A stretch of 64,000 nt of DNA from Gemmatimonadota bacterium (lineage in GTDB: Bacteria > Gemmatimonadota > Gemmatimonadetes > Gemmatimonadales > GWC2-71-9). The position numbers and the translations under genes are program-made. The first letter of the stretch is position 1, and each line of letters starts with the position of its first letter. The notes below the pieces were generated by a model. The model was given only the letters and a program-made list of their open reading frames with translations. It did no database searches and was not told the origin of the DNA. The stretch lies in assembly GCA_022710485.1 (NCBI GenBank), contig JAKLGU010000001.1:304501-368500 (forward strand). The letters are read 5' to 3'. Shown here piece by piece: positions 33,146 through 41,688 of the stretch.

Positions 33146-34276
33146 ATGCGGAAAGTGAACAACTTTGACGACTGGATCGACTACTTCCGCTACTGGCAGG
33201 ACTCGATCGGCATTTCCGAGAAGGAAATGGCCGGGACGCCGTTCCGGAAGGTCGGCTTCGACGCGAAGTTCGGCGAGCCGGAGGCGGAGGCGATCGAGTT
33301 CGGCCATTACAAGGGCCAGACCAAGTGGCCGACCATCATGCACATCCCCGACCAGCGGATCCGGGACGCCCTGCTCAACCTGATCGTGTTCCAGGGCGAC
33401 ACCGAGTTCGCCTCGGTGGAGCAGCAGCGTCAGCTGCTCGAGCGGGCGCCGAGCGACTACGACCTCTTCTCGCTGATGCGCGTGATGAGCGAGGAGATGC
33501 GGCACGGGTGGCAGATGTCCTACCTGCTCTGCACCCACTTCGGCGACGAGGGGAAGCGCGAGGCGCAGAAGCTCCTGGATCGCCGCGCGGAAGAGGGGGA
33601 GCGCCTCCTGGGCTCGTTCAACGAGATCGTCGAGAACTGGCTCGACTTCTTCACCTACACCCAGTTCATCGATCGCGACGGCAAGTTCCAGCTCCAGATG
33701 CTCTCCACCTCGTCGTTCCATCCCCTGGCCCGCTCGATGGGCCCGATGCTGAAGGAGGAGAGCTTCCACCTCGGCACCGGCAACAACGGGCTGCGCCGGA
33801 TCCTGAAGGCGGGCCGCGTGCCACCTGAAGTGGTCCAGCGGTACTTCAACAAGTGGGTGCCGACGGCGTTCGACCTCTTCGGCACGGACAACTCTTCGAG
33901 CGCGCACTGGGCATACGTCTGGGGCCTGAAGGGCCGCTTCGACGAGCGGGAGACGCAGGACGAGGCGAACCTCGCGCACCTCAACGAGGCGAGCCGGGAG
34001 CTCTATCGGCAGGAGATCACCCGGCTGGTGGACCGGCTCAACACCGCCATCTCGGACCCGGAGCAGCACCTGCTGGTGCCGGACTCCAAGTTCAACCGGA
34101 AGATCGGGCTCTACGCCCGCCAGCACTTCACCATCACCGGGGAGCCGGTGGACGCGGCGAAGTACCCCGCGTACCTCGCGTCGGTGATGCCGAACGATGC
34201 CGACCGGACCCTCCTGAAGGACCTGCTCGACGAACCTGACTGGATCGAGCTGCGGAAGCTGGAGGAGAACAACTGA
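33146..34276 (+). CDS. BoxB/PaaA-family diiron oxygenase component
   Basis: 376 residues, ferritin-like diiron protein. Candidate metal ligands: Glu87 (FQGDTEFASVEQQ), Glu117-x2-His120 (SEEMRHGW), Glu205-x2-His208 (KEESFHLG). From memory, QGDTE-x-ASVEQQR, DRDGKFQL and GLKGRF are shared with benzoyl-CoA 2,3-epoxidase BoxB more closely than with phenylacetyl-CoA epoxidase PaaA. BoxB has about 470 residues, so this is a shorter relative. The reductase (BoxA or PaaE) and the PaaB/C/D partners are not in the window. Context points to epoxidation of an aromatic or cyclic CoA-thioester. Confidence 0.8.
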   Translation: MRKVNNFDDWIDYFRYWQDSIGISEKEMAGTPFRKVGFDAKFGEPEAEAIEFGHYKGQTKWPTIMHIPDQRIRDALLNLIVFQGDTEFASVEQQRQLLERAPSDYDLFSLMRVMSEEMRHGWQMSYLLCTHFGDEGKREAQKLLDRRAEEGERLLGSFNEIVENWLDFFTYTQFIDRDGKFQLQMLSTSSFHPLARSMGPMLKEESFHLGTGNNGLRRILKAGRVPPEVVQRYFNKWVPTAFDLFGTDNSSSAHWAYVWGLKGRFDERETQDEANLAHLNEASRELYRQEITRLVDRLNTAISDPEQHLLVPDSKFNRKIGLYARQHFTITGEPVDAAKYPAYLASVMPNDADRTLLKDLLDEPDWIELRKLEENN

Positions 34277-34287
34277 CGCGGCCGCTG

Positions 34288-34947
34288 GTGATCGCCCACC
34301 GGGGCGCCTCCGGCTACGCGTTCGAGAACTCACCGGCCGCCTTTCGGGAGGCGGCCGCGCGGGACGTGGACGGAGTCGAGCTGGACGTCCACGCCACCGC
34401 CGATGGCGGCATCGTCGTGCATCACGACCCTGAACTCACCGGCGGACAGCCGCTCGACGCCCTGACCCTCGCCGAGGCGACGGCCTGGCTCCTGCCGAAC
34501 GGCGAGCCGGTCCCGACGCTTGCGGCGGCGCTGAAGCTGATCGGCGACCGGGACGTGTGGGTCGAGGTCAAGTCGCTGCCCGTGGCCTACGACGCCGCGC
34601 TCCTGTCCGCGCTGGACCACGGCCCTTTCCCCGCCCGCTATGCCGTCCACAGCTTCGACCACCGGGTCACCGCGCGGCTTTCCCGGCTCCGCCCGCAACT
34701 CCGGCTGGGCGCCCTGCTGTCGTCCCGGGTGATCGACCCCGTGGCCGTCGTCCGGGCCTCCTGCGCCACGACCCTGTGGCAGGAATGGACCGCGATCGAC
34801 CAGGCGCTGGTGGACGCCGTCCATGCTGCCGGCATCCAGGTCATCGCGTGGACGGTCAACGACCCAGCCGCCGCGGCGAGGCTGGCACGGATGGGTGTGG
34901 ACGGGCTCTGCGGCAACTACCCGGACCGGCTGGAGGTGCCGACATGA
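34288..34947 (+). CDS. Glycerophosphodiester phosphodiesterase family protein
   Basis: 219 residues of the GDPD TIM barrel: IAHRGASGYAFENS, GVELDVHATADGGIVVHHD, VWVEVKS and the C-terminal GVDGLCGNYPDRL. His, Glu and Asp catalytic/metal residues are in place. It normally releases glycerol-3-phosphate from phospholipid head groups. GTG at 34288 is used; CTG codons upstream could extend it by five residues. It sits inside the acyl-CoA operon, 11 bp after the diiron gene and overlapping the next gene by ATGA. Confidence 0.88.
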   Translation: MIAHRGASGYAFENSPAAFREAAARDVDGVELDVHATADGGIVVHHDPELTGGQPLDALTLAEATAWLLPNGEPVPTLAAALKLIGDRDVWVEVKSLPVAYDAALLSALDHGPFPARYAVHSFDHRVTARLSRLRPQLRLGALLSSRVIDPVAVVRASCATTLWQEWTAIDQALVDAVHAAGIQVIAWTVNDPAAAARLARMGVDGLCGNYPDRLEVPT

Positions 34948-35810
34948 GCGGCTTCCCGACGCGGGTGGCGGTCATCGGCGCCGGCACCATGGGCGCCGGC
35001 ATCGCCCAGGCCGCCGCGACGGCTGGCTGGCCCACGACGCTGACCGACAGCCGCCCCGAGGCGGTGCAAGGGGCCGTGGACCGGATCGCGCGCACGCTGG
35101 ACGGCGCCGTGCAGCGGGGCAAACTCGATGCAACGGCGCGGGACGCGATCCTGGGCCGGCTGCAGACCACCTCCGGCATCCGCGCGGCCTGTGAGGGCGC
35201 CGACCTGGTGGTCGAGGCGGTGCTGGAAGACCTCGACGTCAAGCGCGACGTCATGAGCCAGGCGAGCGACTGGGCCATGCCCTCGGCGCTTCTGGCCACC
35301 AATACCTCCTCGATTTCCATCGCCGACATCGCCGCCGACCTGCCCCGCCCCGAGCGGCTCATCGGGATGCACTTCTTCAATCCGGTGCACCTGATGAAGC
35401 TGGTGGAGATCGTGACCCACGACGCCACCGACGACACGGCGCGGGCCGACGCGCTGGCCGTTGTGCAGGCGATGGGCAAGGAACCGATCGTGGTGCGCGA
35501 TTCGCCCGGCTTCGCGTCGAGCCGGCTCGGGATCGCGCTCGGCCTCGAGGCGATGCGGATGCTGGAGGAGGGGGTCGCCAGCGCCGCCGACATCGACCGG
35601 GCCATGGAGCTGGGGTACAACCACCCGATGGGCCCGCTCAAGCTGACCGATCTGGTCGGGCTCGACGTCCGGCTCCGCATCGCCGATTACCTCCACCTGG
35701 CCCTGGGCGCCGAGCGGTTCGCGCCCCCGGCCATCCTCCGCCGCCTCGTCGCCGAAGGCAAGCTCGGCAAGAAAAGCGGCCACGGCTTCTACGACTGGTC
35801 CCAACCATGA
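34944..35810 (+). CDS. 3-hydroxyacyl-CoA dehydrogenase (PaaH/Hbd type)
   Basis: 288 residues. NAD fold [30 protein letters not shown], the catalytic His in [28 protein letters not shown] and a C-terminal helical domain with [17 protein letters not shown]. Oxidises 3-hydroxyacyl-CoA to 3-ketoacyl-CoA, the substrate for the thiolase upstream. ATG 34944 overlaps the GDPD stop and its own stop overlaps the next start, both as ATGA. Confidence 0.93.
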   Translation: MSGFPTRVAVIGAGTMGAGIAQAAATAGWPTTLTDSRPEAVQGAVDRIARTLDGAVQRGKLDATARDAILGRLQTTSGIRAACEGADLVVEAVLEDLDVKRDVMSQASDWAMPSALLATNTSSISIADIAADLPRPERLIGMHFFNPVHLMKLVEIVTHDATDDTARADALAVVQAMGKEPIVVRDSPGFASSRLGIALGLEAMRMLEEGVASAADIDRAMELGYNHPMGPLKLTDLVGLDVRLRIADYLHLALGAERFAPPAILRRLVAEGKLGKKSGHGFYDWSQP

Positions 35811-36589
35811 GCGCATCCAGCAACGTCCTGAAGGAAGTCCACGGCCGCGTGGCCCTTCTCGTCATCAACCGCCCCGAGAAGCGGAACGCCCTCGACAGCG
35901 CGACCCGCGCCCGGCTCCTCGACCTCCTCGACGAGCTCCGCGCCGACGCGGAGGTGCGGGTGGTGGTCCTGACCGGCGCGGGCGACAAAGCGTTCGTGGC
36001 AGGGGCCGACATCTCGGAGTTCGAGGGACGGAGCCCCATCGACCAGTTCCGGGTGATGTCGGGCCGGACGGTCTTCGATGCGGTGGATAGCTTCCCGAAG
36101 CCGGTCATCGCGGCGCTCAACGGGTTCACCCTCGGCGGTGGTTGCGAACTCGCCATGGCGTGCGACATCCGCCTCGCCGCGGACACCGCCAAGCTCGGCC
36201 AGCCGGAGGTCAACCTCGGCATCATCCCCGGGGGCGGCGGCACCCAGCGGCTGCCCCGCCTGGTGGGCGCCGGGGCGGCGTACAAGCTGCTTTACACCGG
36301 CGACCTGATCGGCGCCGAGGAGGCGCTCCGCATCGGCCTGGTGGACGAGGTGGTGCCGGCGGCCGAACTGCGTGCCCGGGCCCTGGCGCTGGCCGAGAGC
36401 ATCGCGCAGAAGAGCCCCGTGGCGCTGCAGCTGATCAAGGAAGCGGTACGGGCGTCACTTCGCGGAACGCTCGACGAGGGATTGAAGCAGGAGACCACGC
36501 TCTTCGGACTCGCATTCTCCAGCGAGGATAAGGCCGAGGGTGTCGCGGCATTTCTCGGGAAGCGCCCCCCCGAGTTCAAAGGCAGGTAA
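35807..36589 (+). CDS. Enoyl-CoA hydratase (crotonase family)
   Basis: 260 residues with both hydratase glutamates: [12 protein letters not shown] and [20 protein letters not shown]. The oxyanion-hole partner is [13 protein letters not shown]. It is the most canonical of the operon's three crotonases and the likely beta-oxidation hydratase. Last gene of the TetR-headed run, coupled to the dehydrogenase (ATGA). An inverted repeat starts 10 bp after the stop. Confidence 0.92.
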   Translation: MSASSNVLKEVHGRVALLVINRPEKRNALDSATRARLLDLLDELRADAEVRVVVLTGAGDKAFVAGADISEFEGRSPIDQFRVMSGRTVFDAVDSFPKPVIAALNGFTLGGGCELAMACDIRLAADTAKLGQPEVNLGIIPGGGGTQRLPRLVGAGAAYKLLYTGDLIGAEEALRIGLVDEVVPAAELRARALALAESIAQKSPVALQLIKEAVRASLRGTLDEGLKQETTLFGLAFSSEDKAEGVAAFLGKRPPEFKGR

Positions 36590-36598
36590 GTCACACAT

Positions 36599-36662
36599 CT
36601 TTGCGCTCTTCGCGCCTTCGCGGTAACAGCTGTGCACCGCAAAGGCACGAAGGGCGCGAAAG
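36599..36662. repeat. Imperfect long inverted repeat (CTTTGCG...CGCGGT type)
   Basis: The left arm (36599-36624, CTTTGCGCTCTTCGCGCC...) and right arm (36636-36662, ACCGCAAAGGCACGAAGG...) are near-complementary over 26-27 nt with an 11-nt loop. It may act as a terminator for the acyl-CoA operon. Similar 'CGCCTTCGCGGT' elements occur between genes in many unrelated bacterial genomes. Confidence 0.8.
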
Positions 36663-36684
36663 TAGTTTCAGGGAGTGCCGAGCA

Positions 36685-37557
36685 TTGACCAATCTGCCCT
36701 ATCCTGTATCCGACATGCACATCCACATCCAGCCGTGGCGGCAGCTGAAGCCGGCGGTGGCGGACGTCATGCGCGTGGGCAAGGAGGCCCACTGGGACCG
36801 GTTGATCGCCCTGATGGACGACCCGAAGGCGCTGCTCGAGGTGATGAACGCGTCGGGGGTGTGGCGGGTGGCGCTGATCAACTACCCCAGCCCCGACCTG
36901 ATGGGGTTCGACGACTCCACCAACACCTTCGCCGCCCGGTACGCCGAGGCGTCGCCGGAGCGGATCCTGCCGTACGGGGGCGTCCACGCCCGCTTCACCA
37001 AGGATCCCGAGGGCGACGTGGACCGCCTGATCGAGCTCGGCATCCGCTGCCTCAAGATCCACCCGCCGCACCAGTGCCACGCCGCTAACGCCTACACCGA
37101 GGGCCTCGAGGCGTTGGGTCGGATCTATCGGCGCTGCGAGGAGCGGGGGCTCCCCGTGCTGGTCCACACCGGCACCAGCATCTTTCCCGGCGCGCGGTCC
37201 AAGTGGGGCAACCCGATGGAGCTGGACGACGTCGCCATTGATTTTCCGAAGCTGACCATCGTGATGGCGCACGGCGGCCGACCACTCTGGATGGAGGAAG
37301 CGTTCTTCATCCTGCGCCGGCACCCGAACGTCTACCTGGAGCTCTCGGGCATTCCGCCCGCCCGCCTTCTGGAATATTTCCCGAGGCTGGCCGACATCGG
37401 CCACAAGACGATCTGGGGCACCGACTGGCCCAGCCCCGGGGTGCACGACCTGCGCAAGAACCTCGACGCCTTCCGCGCCCTGCCCCTTCCGGCCGAGCTG
37501 CAGCGCGCCATCCTGTCGGACACGAGCCTCCGGCTCTTCCCGACCGTCTCCCGTTGA
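36685..37557 (+). CDS. Amidohydrolase family protein (amidohydrolase_2 type)
   Basis: 290 residues of metal-dependent TIM-barrel hydrolase. HxH metal motif DMHIHIQPW at residues 10-18, KIHPPHQC, LVHTGTSIF, MAHGGRPLWMEEAFF and GTDWPSPGVHD near the end supply the other ligands. Related proteins include decarboxylases and hydrolases of small aromatic or carboxylic acids, so the substrate is open. I chose TTG 36685 (GGGAG 9 nt upstream) because the first ATG would place HxH at the extreme N-terminus. Confidence 0.85.
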   Translation: MTNLPYPVSDMHIHIQPWRQLKPAVADVMRVGKEAHWDRLIALMDDPKALLEVMNASGVWRVALINYPSPDLMGFDDSTNTFAARYAEASPERILPYGGVHARFTKDPEGDVDRLIELGIRCLKIHPPHQCHAANAYTEGLEALGRIYRRCEERGLPVLVHTGTSIFPGARSKWGNPMELDDVAIDFPKLTIVMAHGGRPLWMEEAFFILRRHPNVYLELSGIPPARLLEYFPRLADIGHKTIWGTDWPSPGVHDLRKNLDAFRALPLPAELQRAILSDTSLRLFPTVSR

Positions 37558-37576
37558 ACTCCCCCAGGAGCTGCCC

Positions 37577-38311
37577 GTGATGCGCCACCTTCTCGCGGTC
37601 GCCGGAGCGCTGACCCTCGCCACGACCGTCCCGGCCGCCGCCCAGGACTCGCTGCCCCAGCCCCGGCCGCTTCCGATCGAGGCGAAGAAGCTGATCCCGC
37701 ACCGGGACAGCATGGTCGTCCTCGTGAACAACCAGCCGCTCGGCACCAGCGTCTGGGGCGTGCAGAAGCAGGGTGACAGTCTCGAGGTTCACGAGTTGAC
37801 CATCATCGGCTCGACGATGCGCCAGGAAACCACCGTCGGGCTGACGAAGAAGGGCGAGCCGCTCCGGGTCACCCAGACGGGGATGATCCGGGACGTGCAG
37901 GGCGGGATCGACATCCGCTACGCTGGCAATCGCGTAACCGGCAACGTCACGGCGGTGTCGGCCGAAGGGCCGAACAAGTTCACCGTGGACACCACCGTGC
38001 CGGACGGCACCGTGGACGACAACTCCGTGCAGGCGCTGCTCTCGGCGCTGCCCTGGCAGGAGGGGGCGGGGTGGAACTTCTGGATGTACAGCGCGGGCAC
38101 CAATTCGGTGTCGGTGATGGCGCTGTTCGTCGTCGGGCAGGAGACGGCGATGGTGCCGGCGGGAGCGTTCGAGGCCTGGCGGGTGCGGCTGACGGGTGGG
38201 GCGACGAGCGTGGACTTCCTGGTATTGAAGCGGGCGCCACACACCCTGTTGAAGATCGAGATGAGTGGCGCCCCGTTGAAATACGAACTCGTGTCGGGCG
38301 GAGGGCTCTGA
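37577..38311 (+). CDS. Secreted protein of unknown function
   Basis: 244 residues with a signal peptide (about 1-23, LLAVAGALTLATTVPAAAQ). The mature part is beta-rich with no catalytic motif I recognise. It contains MVVLVNNQPLGTSVWGV and LKIEMSGAPLKYELV, loosely like DUF3108-type lipid-binding periplasmic proteins. AGGAG lies 6 nt before GTG 37577; ATG 37580 is an equally good start. The gene lies 19 bp after the amidohydrolase and may be co-transcribed. Confidence 0.7.
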   Translation: MMRHLLAVAGALTLATTVPAAAQDSLPQPRPLPIEAKKLIPHRDSMVVLVNNQPLGTSVWGVQKQGDSLEVHELTIIGSTMRQETTVGLTKKGEPLRVTQTGMIRDVQGGIDIRYAGNRVTGNVTAVSAEGPNKFTVDTTVPDGTVDDNSVQALLSALPWQEGAGWNFWMYSAGTNSVSVMALFVVGQETAMVPAGAFEAWRVRLTGGATSVDFLVLKRAPHTLLKIEMSGAPLKYELVSGGGL

Positions 38312-38314
38312 GGG

Positions 38315-38689
38315 CTAGGGCCGGTCCGCCTTCGGCGCCGCCGCGGCCTCGTCGATGATCGGCTCCTCCGGGTCGAGCTCCGGCTCCTCCGCCGGGGTGT
38401 CGGTGACCGACACCACCGTCGCCTTCTGCGTGGCGATCTGGGTTTCGATCGAGGCGATCTGGGTTTCGAGGTCGCCGATCTTGAGGACGAGGGCGTCCAC
38501 CCTGCGCTGGTCCGCCTCCACCCCCTTTTCGCGGTGGTAGGCGATCATGCCGAGGTCGCGGGCCGCGTTGTCGCGGCGCCGCTTGACGCGAAGCAGCTCG
38601 ATCTGGAGGCGGCCCTCGTCGAGGGCGGCGCTGGCGCGCCGGCCGAAGTTCTCGAGCTCGCTGTTCAATTTGGAAAAGAGAGAGGCCAT
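38315..38689 (-). CDS. Small coiled-coil protein of unknown function
   Basis: 124 residues, no signal or membrane segment. Residues 1-95 are a continuous heptad-like helix (FSKLNSELENFGRRASAALDE..., then VDALVLKIGDLETQIASIETQI), and the last 30 are acidic and Pro/Ala-rich. I cannot assign a family. Convergent with the secreted protein gene (3-bp gap). It lies downstream of rpmA, separated from it by a strong terminator hairpin, so it has its own promoter in the AT-richer stretch 38690-38780. Confidence 0.65.
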   Translation of the reverse strand: MASLFSKLNSELENFGRRASAALDEGRLQIELLRVKRRRDNAARDLGMIAYHREKGVEADQRRVDALVLKIGDLETQIASIETQIATQKATVVSVTDTPAEEPELDPEEPIIDEAAAAPKADRP

Positions 38690-38782
38690 GGTCTGCTCCG
38701 TGGTCGGGTTTCGCGAACCTGACGGGCTCCAGGAGCGGAATGTTTCATTTCGAACCCTGTCGCCCCGGTTCAGGAAAAGAAT

Positions 38783-38814
38783 AAGGGGGATGCGGCCCAG
38801 GCCGCATCCCCCTT
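38783..38814 (-). terminator. Intrinsic terminator of the rplU-rpmA operon
   Basis: Perfect 15-bp inverted repeat (38783-38797 with 38800-38814, AAGGGGGATGCGGCC arm; terminal pairs open to form the loop), followed on the minus strand by ATTCTTTTCC, a T-rich tail. It lies 22 bp after the rpmA stop. Confidence 0.88.
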
Positions 38815-38836
38815 GCTGCATCCGCGGAGCCCCGAA

Positions 38837-39103
38837 CTAGGCGGTGGCGACCTTCGGATAGACAGAGACCTTTTTCCGGCCCTTGTCGCGGTACTCGAAC
38901 TTGACGATGCCGTCCACCTTGGCGAAGAGGGTGTCGTCGGTGCCCTGCCCGACATTCTTGCCGGCATGGATGACGGTGCCCCGCTGACGGACCAGGATGT
39001 TGCCGGCCAGCACGTTCTCTCCCCCGAACTTCTTGATGCCGAGATACTGGGGATTGCTGTTGCGGCCGTTGCGGCTGGAGCCTACGCCCTTTTTATGAGC
39101 CAT
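38837..39103 (-). CDS. rpmA: 50S ribosomal protein L27
   Basis: 88 residues. Starts [22 protein letters not shown] with the typical basic N-terminal extension reaching the peptidyl-transferase centre, then [14 protein letters not shown]. No Firmicutes-type cleaved N-terminal prosequence. It lies 7 bp after rplU, the standard pairing, and ahead of a strong terminator. Confidence 0.98.
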   Translation of the reverse strand: MAHKKGVGSSRNGRNSNPQYLGIKKFGGENVLAGNILVRQRGTVIHAGKNVGQGTDDTLFAKVDGIVKFEYRDKGRKKVSVYPKVATA

Positions 39104-39110
39104 GAGAGCC

Positions 39111-39425
39111 TCACCCTACCTTGACGTCAGTGATTAGGACCTCGGTGAACTTCTGCCGATGCCCCGTCTTGCGGCGATAGCCCTTCCGCCGCTTGAACTT
39201 GAAGACGTAGATCTTCTTTTCCTTGCCGTCGCCCACGACCTCGGCCGTGACCTTGGCGCCCTTGACCAGCGGGGTACCGGCCTTGACCGTCGTGCCGTCG
39301 GAGGAAAGAAGCACCTCGTCGAACGTGACCTTGGAGCCGGGCTCGGCTTCCATGAGGGGAAGGCGCACGACCTTGCCCTTCTCCGCGCGGAATTGCTTTC
39401 CCAACGCCTTGAAAATCGCGTACAT
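39111..39425 (-). CDS. rplU: 50S ribosomal protein L21
   Basis: 104 residues, beginning [17 protein letters not shown] and ending in [23 protein letters not shown], the L21 signature. I start at ATG 39423-39425; the frame is open 12 codons further but this is the conserved start. A good sigma-70 promoter lies 44 bp upstream. Binds 23S rRNA together with L20. Confidence 0.98.
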   Translation of the reverse strand: MYAIFKALGKQFRAEKGKVVRLPLMEAEPGSKVTFDEVLLSSDGTTVKAGTPLVKGAKVTAEVVGDGKEKKIYVFKFKRRKGYRRKTGHRQKFTEVLITDVKVG

Positions 39426-39468
39426 ATCACGACCCGTTGCCAAATGGTGATTCTGCAGCAAGCCCAGA

Positions 39469-39497
39469 AGTCTAGCCGGGGATAGGCGTTAGGTCAA
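39469..39497 (-). promoter_or_regulatory. Sigma-70 promoter of rplU-rpmA
   Basis: On the minus strand TTGACC (39497-39492), 17-bp spacer, TAGACT (39474-39469). The predicted start gives a leader of about 37 nt before the rplU ATG. It is the best consensus match I see in the window. Confidence 0.75.
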
Positions 39498-39554
39498 GCG
39501 GGCCCCGCCGTCCGTTCTGCCCATCGGCCGGCTCGGGCCAGCCTCACCCCCTGT

Positions 39555-39581
39555 CCCCCTCTCCAGCAAGTGGAGAGGGGG
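39555..39581. repeat. Inverted repeat CCCCCTCTCCA...TGGAGAGGGGG
   Basis: Perfect 11-bp arms (39555-39565, 39571-39581) with a 5-nt loop, preceded by CCTCACCCCCTGTC. A close relative lies at 43010-43049. Located between rng and rplU; it could act as a terminator for rng. Confidence 0.8.
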
Positions 39582-39613
39582 AATCCCTGCCGAAATACGG
39601 GTCACTGCCCACC

Positions 39614-39637
39614 GGCCCCGCTGCCCCGCAGCCCCGC
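39614..39637 (-). repeat. Octamer array directly after the rng stop codon
   Basis: In rng orientation the TAG stop is followed at once by GCGGGGCT, GCGGGGCA, GCGGGGCC, in exact 8-nt register. The same register relative to a stop codon is seen at 44261 and 44836. Confidence 0.85.
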
Positions 39638-41242
39638 CTACGCCACGGCGTACAGCTCCGTAACGTCCCTGCCCCCCGGCCGGCTCATGAGCCGGAACTC
39701 GTCCAGCCGCATCATCGGGTCGTCCCGGAGCTCCAACTCCAGCCCGGTGGCCCGGATAAGGGCCTGGAGGAGCTTGGGCTCCTCTTCGAGCATATAAATG
39801 GCCACCTCGGGATGGAGCCGGACTGCCAGCTGGCGCTCCCGGGCCTCGTGGCCGGCCCGGCGGAGGGACCGCTCCAGCCGTCGGGTGACGATTTCCGGCT
39901 TGAACACCCTTCCACTGCCGGCGCAGGTGGGGCATTCGGTTGTCTGGGAGGCCCAGAGCGACGGCCGGACCCGCTGACGGGTCATCTCGATCAGGCCGAG
40001 CTCGGAGACGGCGAATGCCTTGGTCCGGGCCCGGTCGCGGGTCAGGTGGGAGCGCAGTTCCTGGAGCACCTTTTCCCGGTTGGACCGGGTGTCCATGTCG
40101 ATGAAGTCGCAGACGATGATGCCGCCGACGTCTCTCAGGCGAAGCTGCCGCGCGATTTCCTTGGCCGCCTCGAGGTTGGTCTTCAGGATGGTCTTTTCCG
40201 GGTCCTTCTTGCCGGTGTAGCGCCCGGTGTTCACGTCGATGGACACGAGCGCTTCGGTCGGCTGGATGATGATGGACCCGCCGGTGGACAGCTCGCAGCG
40301 CGGCTTGAAGAGGTCGCGGATTTCCGACTCGATGTCGAACTTGTCGAAGAGCGGCTGGTCCTCGGTGTAGTGGTGCACCCGCTTCATCAGGTCGGGGTCG
40401 ATCTGCTCGAGGTACTGCTCGACCTCGTTGAAGAGCTCCTTGGTGTCCACGTAGAGGGCGTCCACCTTGGCGCTGAAGAGGTCTCGGATGATGCCGCGGG
40501 TGAGGCTCGTTTCCCGCTGCACCAGGGCCGGCGCGCGGACGAAACCCTTCTTCCGGTTGATCTTCTTCCAGAGGCCGAGCAGCGATTCCACCTCGCGCGT
40601 GACCTGCTCCTCGGTGACCCCCTCGGCCACGGTGCGCACGATGACGCCGCCGGCATCCTCCGGGAGCACCTTGCGGACCATCTCGCGCAGCTTGGATCGC
40701 TGTTCACGGCTCTCGATCTTCCGGCTGACGCCGACGCGCGAGGCGAACGGCATGTAGACGAGGAAGCGGCCAGGGAGGGAGATCTGCGCCGTGACGCGTG
40801 AGCCCTTGGTGCTGATCGGCTCCTTGGTCACCTGCACCAGGATGGTCTGGCCCTTCTTCAGGAGGTCCTGGATGTTGGGCACGGCCGACCGGTGGTCCAC
40901 TTCGCGCTGGCGGGGGGCGGCCTTGTCGCGGGGGTTGCCGTTCGACGCCTCCAGCGCGTCCTCGTCGGGGACGTCGGCGTCGTCGTCGCGTTCGTCGGGG
41001 TCTTCGTCCTCATCGGGCTCGAGGAGGTCGGAGGCGTGCAGGAACGCCGACTTTTCCAGGCCGATGTCTACAAAGGCGGCCTGGATGCCGGGGAGGACCG
41101 CGTCGACGCGGCCGAGGTAAATGTCGCCGAGGGAACGGCGCTGGTCAGGACGATCGTAGAGGAGCTCTACGAGCCGATCGTCCTCGAGGATGGCCACGCG
41201 GGTCTCCCGCCGGCCTCCATTGATGAGAATTTCGCGCTTCAC
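39638..41242 (-). CDS. rng: Ribonuclease G/E family endoribonuclease
   Basis: Single-strand RNA endonuclease for rRNA and mRNA processing. 534 residues: S1 RNA-binding domain (about 35-150) interrupted by an acidic insert DEDEDPDERDDDADVPDED, then the catalytic DNase I-like subdomain (SIDVNTGRYTG and VCDFIDMD, the Mg-binding aspartates) and the Zn-link Cys pair ECPTCAGSGR. It lacks the long C-terminal scaffold of RNase E, so it is RNase G-like. Start GTG 41240-41242. The rplU-rpmA operon follows downstream in the same direction. Confidence 0.94.
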   Translation of the reverse strand: MKREILINGGRRETRVAILEDDRLVELLYDRPDQRRSLGDIYLGRVDAVLPGIQAAFVDIGLEKSAFLHASDLLEPDEDEDPDERDDDADVPDEDALEASNGNPRDKAAPRQREVDHRSAVPNIQDLLKKGQTILVQVTKEPISTKGSRVTAQISLPGRFLVYMPFASRVGVSRKIESREQRSKLREMVRKVLPEDAGGVIVRTVAEGVTEEQVTREVESLLGLWKKINRKKGFVRAPALVQRETSLTRGIIRDLFSAKVDALYVDTKELFNEVEQYLEQIDPDLMKRVHHYTEDQPLFDKFDIESEIRDLFKPRCELSTGGSIIIQPTEALVSIDVNTGRYTGKKDPEKTILKTNLEAAKEIARQLRLRDVGGIIVCDFIDMDTRSNREKVLQELRSHLTRDRARTKAFAVSELGLIEMTRQRVRPSLWASQTTECPTCAGSGRVFKPEIVTRRLERSLRRAGHEARERQLAVRLHPEVAIYMLEEEPKLLQALIRATGLELELRDDPMMRLDEFRLMSRPGGRDVTELYAVA

Positions 41243-41688
41243 GCGTGGAAACCTCGATCGGTCGCAATGCGGCGGCCCGACCCGGAAGGGCCTGGACGGA
41301 GGTTGCGCCGATCAGTACGAGGGAATCCCACATGGCCGACCATCCCTCGGCCCAGCCGTTCCGGACGGCCCGCAGGCCCGCCCCGGCACGAAGGGTGAGG
41401 ATCGGATTCAGGTGGGACAAGACAGAGGGCGGGAATCCCGCCAGCAGGTAATGAGAACGACGAAAATGCAGCCCCGGCCGACCCGTTCCCGAGCGCCCCG
41501 CCGGACCGACCGGCACGGGGCGTTCATGGAGCTGGTGGAGGCCGGACAACCGAGAAATCACGCCAAGCACAGTCGCCCCCCAGGCTCGGACCCGGGAGGC
41601 GAAAATGAACGCAAAGTGTGGTGGTGAAACCGACTTCATGCTGGAATGATACGGTACGGCACCCCCCGGGGCAATAGACCGCCCCGGA
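41243..41688. other. 446-bp gap upstream of rng, no gene recognised
   Basis: The frames here give no product with a recognisable family or good start. The rng transcript probably begins inside it, giving a potentially long 5' leader, a feature known for regulated RNase E genes. A 7-bp GC hairpin (41666-41672 with 41681-41687) lies right after the acyl-CoA dehydrogenase stop and could be its terminator, though no T tract follows. Confidence 0.5.
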
